Source of the DNA: an uncultured Lachnospiraceae bacterium
GTDB lineage: Bacteria; Bacillota; Clostridia; Lachnospirales; Lachnospiraceae
Length of the DNA stretch: 6,018 nt
Assembly: GCA_902784025.1 (NCBI GenBank)
Contig: CACZTF010000024.1
Span: forward strand, 1 to 6,018
Direction of reading: 5' to 3'
Position numbers and translations under genes: made by a program. Within the stretch, counting starts at the first letter, position 1, and each line of letters begins with the position of its first letter. The notes beneath the pieces are model-generated. The model was not told the DNA's origin. It worked only from the letters and a program-made list of their open reading frames with translations, and did no database searches. Below, piece by piece: positions 4,748 through 6,018 of the stretch.

Positions 4748-5773
4748 ATGGACTACAAAAACGCGGGAGTCGATATAGAAGCAGGATATAAAGCGGTGGA
4801 ACTTATGAAGGAGCATGTGGCAAAGACCATGCGTCCTGAAGTGATAGGAGGTCTGGGAGGTTTTGCAGGAGCTTTCAGTCTGGCGAAGATAAAGGATATG
4901 GAAGAACCTATCCTTCTTTCCGGGACAGACGGCGTCGGAACCAAGCTGAAGCTTGCTTTTGAAATGGATAAGCATGATACAGTCGGTATAGACTGCGTGG
5001 CTATGTGTGTAAATGATATAGCCTGTGCCGGCGGTGAACCCCTTTATTTTCTTGATTACATTGCCTGCGGCAAGAACTATCCTGAGAGGATCGCTGATAT
5101 AGTAAAAGGCGTGGCAGAGGGATGCAGGCAGGCAGGATGCGCTCTTATCGGCGGTGAAACTGCAGAGATGCCGGGCTTCTATCCTGAGGACGAGTACGAT
5201 ATGGCAGGATTTGCCGTAGGCGTTGTTGATAAAAAGGACATGATAACGGGAGAGGATATCAGACCCGGAGATACGCTCATAGGGATAGCTTCGAGCGGTG
5301 TCCATTCCAACGGTTTTTCTCTTGTACGAAAAGTGTTTGATATAAACAGGGAGAACCTCTCAAAGCCATACGACGGACCGGGGAAAACCCTGGGAGAGGC
5401 TCTTATAGCACCCACAAAGATATATGTAAAGGCATTAAAAAGCGTAAAGGATGCGGGGATCAGGATACATGGCTGCAGTCATATCACCGGCGGAGGTTTT
5501 TATGAAAACGTGCCGAGGATGCTGCCTGAAGGCATAGCTGCAGTCATAAGAAAAGACAGCTATGATATTCCGCCTGTTTTCAGCACACTTGCCCAAAAAG
5601 GCGATATAGAAGAAGAGATGATGTATAATACATTTAATATGGGCATCGGTATGGTGCTGGCAGTAAGACGGGAAGATGCGGATAAAACCCTGAAGGCACT
5701 GGAAGCAGCAGGGGAAAATGCGTGGAAGATAGGTGAGACAGAGCCCGGAGAAAAGGGCGTAAAGCTTATATGA
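4748..5773 (+). CDS. purM: Phosphoribosylformylglycinamidine cyclo-ligase (AIR synthetase)
   Basis: A 341-residue, full-length cytosolic enzyme that uses ATP to close FGAM to AIR, the fifth step of purine synthesis. Family signatures in order: RPEVIGGLGGFAG (29-41), SGTDGVGTKLKLA (58-70, ATP-binding segment), GIDCVAMCVNDI (80-91), LIGGETAEMPGFY (133-145), ASSGVHSNGFSLVRK (181-195), HITGGGFYENVPRMLP (245-260) and MYNTFNMGIGMVL (292-304). ATG 4748 is chosen because GAGAGG (4735-4740) lies about 7 nt upstream. An in-frame GTG at 4733 would overlap the purE stop as GTGA but has a weaker site, adding only five residues. The gene is tightly coupled to purE (11-nt gap), one operon. purN, often next, does not follow here. 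Confidence 0.97.
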   Translation: MDYKNAGVDIEAGYKAVELMKEHVAKTMRPEVIGGLGGFAGAFSLAKIKDMEEPILLSGTDGVGTKLKLAFEMDKHDTVGIDCVAMCVNDIACAGGEPLYFLDYIACGKNYPERIADIVKGVAEGCRQAGCALIGGETAEMPGFYPEDEYDMAGFAVGVVDKKDMITGEDIRPGDTLIGIASSGVHSNGFSLVRKVFDINRENLSKPYDGPGKTLGEALIAPTKIYVKALKSVKDAGIRIHGCSHITGGGFYENVPRMLPEGIAAVIRKDSYDIPPVFSTLAQKGDIEEEMMYNTFNMGIGMVLAVRREDADKTLKALEAAGENAWKIGETEPGEKGVKLI

Positions 5774-5874
5774 CGGGGGAATGTAGCAGACCTGAAAAAG
5801 TGAGATCAACAAGGTAAACAACAGATATTTACCGGTTACATTTCTTTAAACTGAAAAAAGGCTGTATTATTGAA

Positions 5875-5899
5875 AAAATGTCACTACAGGTGGCATTTT
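5875..5899 (+). terminator. Probable terminator of the purE-purM operon
   Basis: AAAATGTCAC (5875-5884) pairs with GTGGCATTTT (5890-5899) over ten base pairs (one G:T) with a 5-nt loop, TACAG. The descending arm ends in TTTT followed by ATT, a short release tract. The A-rich ascending arm would allow weak activity in the other direction too. It lies about 100 nt after the purM stop. A smaller hairpin, GGTAAA (5813-5818) with TTTACC (5828-5833), precedes it. The stem is only moderately GC-rich and the T tract is short, so confidence is moderate. Confidence 0.5.
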
Positions 5900-5944
5900 A
5901 TTGAGTTAATACTATTGTTCGGAATATTTAGATCGCAAAAAACA

Positions 5945-5995
5945 GAAAAAGTATGATTATTTATCGAAAAAGTAAAAAAACAAACCGAAAAAGTA
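5945..5995. repeat. Three GAAAAAGTA direct repeats at exact 21-base spacing
   Basis: The 9-mer GAAAAAGTA occurs at 5945-5953, 5966-5974 and 5987-5995: three perfect copies with 12-base gaps and a 21-base period, two helical turns. A degenerate GAAAAAT follows at 6004, out of register. The gaps are not conserved. The 9-12-9 arrangement is like paired LytTR-type sites, but the minus-strand form TACTTTTTC matches that consensus only partly. The repeated A tracts would also bend the DNA. The rest of 5774-6018 shows no convincing gene. The gene this array might control lies beyond the window. Confidence 0.6.
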
Positions 5996-6018
5996 CAGAT
6001 TGCGAAAAATCGGTATCA

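Noticed and set aside
4523..5305. Long minus-strand open frame opposite purE and purM
   Set aside because: It lies wholly opposite two well-identified enzymes, has low-complexity Ser/His/Cys-rich composition and no recognisable domain; an antisense artefact of coding bias.
5953..6018. Possible start of a downstream gene (ATG 5953, open to the window end, Lys/Arg-Lys-Ser at seven-residue steps)
   Set aside because: There is no ribosome binding site, and its periodicity is simply the 21-base DNA repeat read in frame; 22 codons at an edge are not enough to call a gene.
5945..6018. CRISPR array or plasmid-type iteron origin
   Set aside because: The repeat unit is only 9 bases with 12-base gaps, unlike CRISPR repeats, and no replication or cas gene is present in this housekeeping context.

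Overview
The window looks like a housekeeping stretch of an AT-leaning Gram-positive chromosome, most likely a clostridial Firmicute and probably Lachnospiraceae. The reasons are the long-form PyrE, the clostridial style of PurE (GMAAHLPGM in place of the usual GGAAHLPGM), the strong AGGAG-type ribosome binding sites, a VanZ-family protein beside a small three-helix membrane protein, and tRNA genes that do not encode CCA. The taxonomic call is inference from sequence character; no search was possible. All six protein genes and both tRNAs are on the + strand.

Layout. (1) 14-371: a tRNA-Thr(CGU) and a tRNA-Gly(CCC) flank a strongly structured 145-base interval (96-240). The interval contains a long hairpin that probably terminates the Thr transcript, a second GC-rich hairpin, a short closing inverted repeat and a 9-base flanking direct repeat. 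(2) 378-2071: a perfect-consensus promoter begins inside the T run that ends tRNA-Gly. It drives pyrE (orotate phosphoribosyltransferase, pyrimidine synthesis), followed at short spacing by a VanZ-family membrane protein and a 110-residue membrane protein, probably one operon. The pyrE leader carries a direct repeat with a 21-base period. (3) 2196-4154: a large M29-family metallo-aminopeptidase with about 200 extra N-terminal residues. (4) 4230-5773: purE and purM, two steps of purine synthesis, tightly packed. (5) 5774-6018: no convincing gene; a probable terminator, then a 9-base motif repeated three times at exactly 21-base steps up to the window edge.

Functionally, PyrE, PurE and PurM supply nucleotides. 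PyrE uses PRPP to make OMP. PurM makes AIR, and PurE rearranges the carboxylated form of AIR to CAIR. The membrane proteins and the aminopeptidase have no obvious biochemical link to these; they may be neighbours by chance or share transcription.

I found no mobile-element gene, CRISPR array, phage gene or defence gene, and nothing that amounts to a clear new system. The most interesting leads are non-coding: the structured inter-tRNA element, and two separate 21-base-period direct-repeat sets. One of these (pyrE leader) fits the published LytTR-type operator pattern well on the minus strand.
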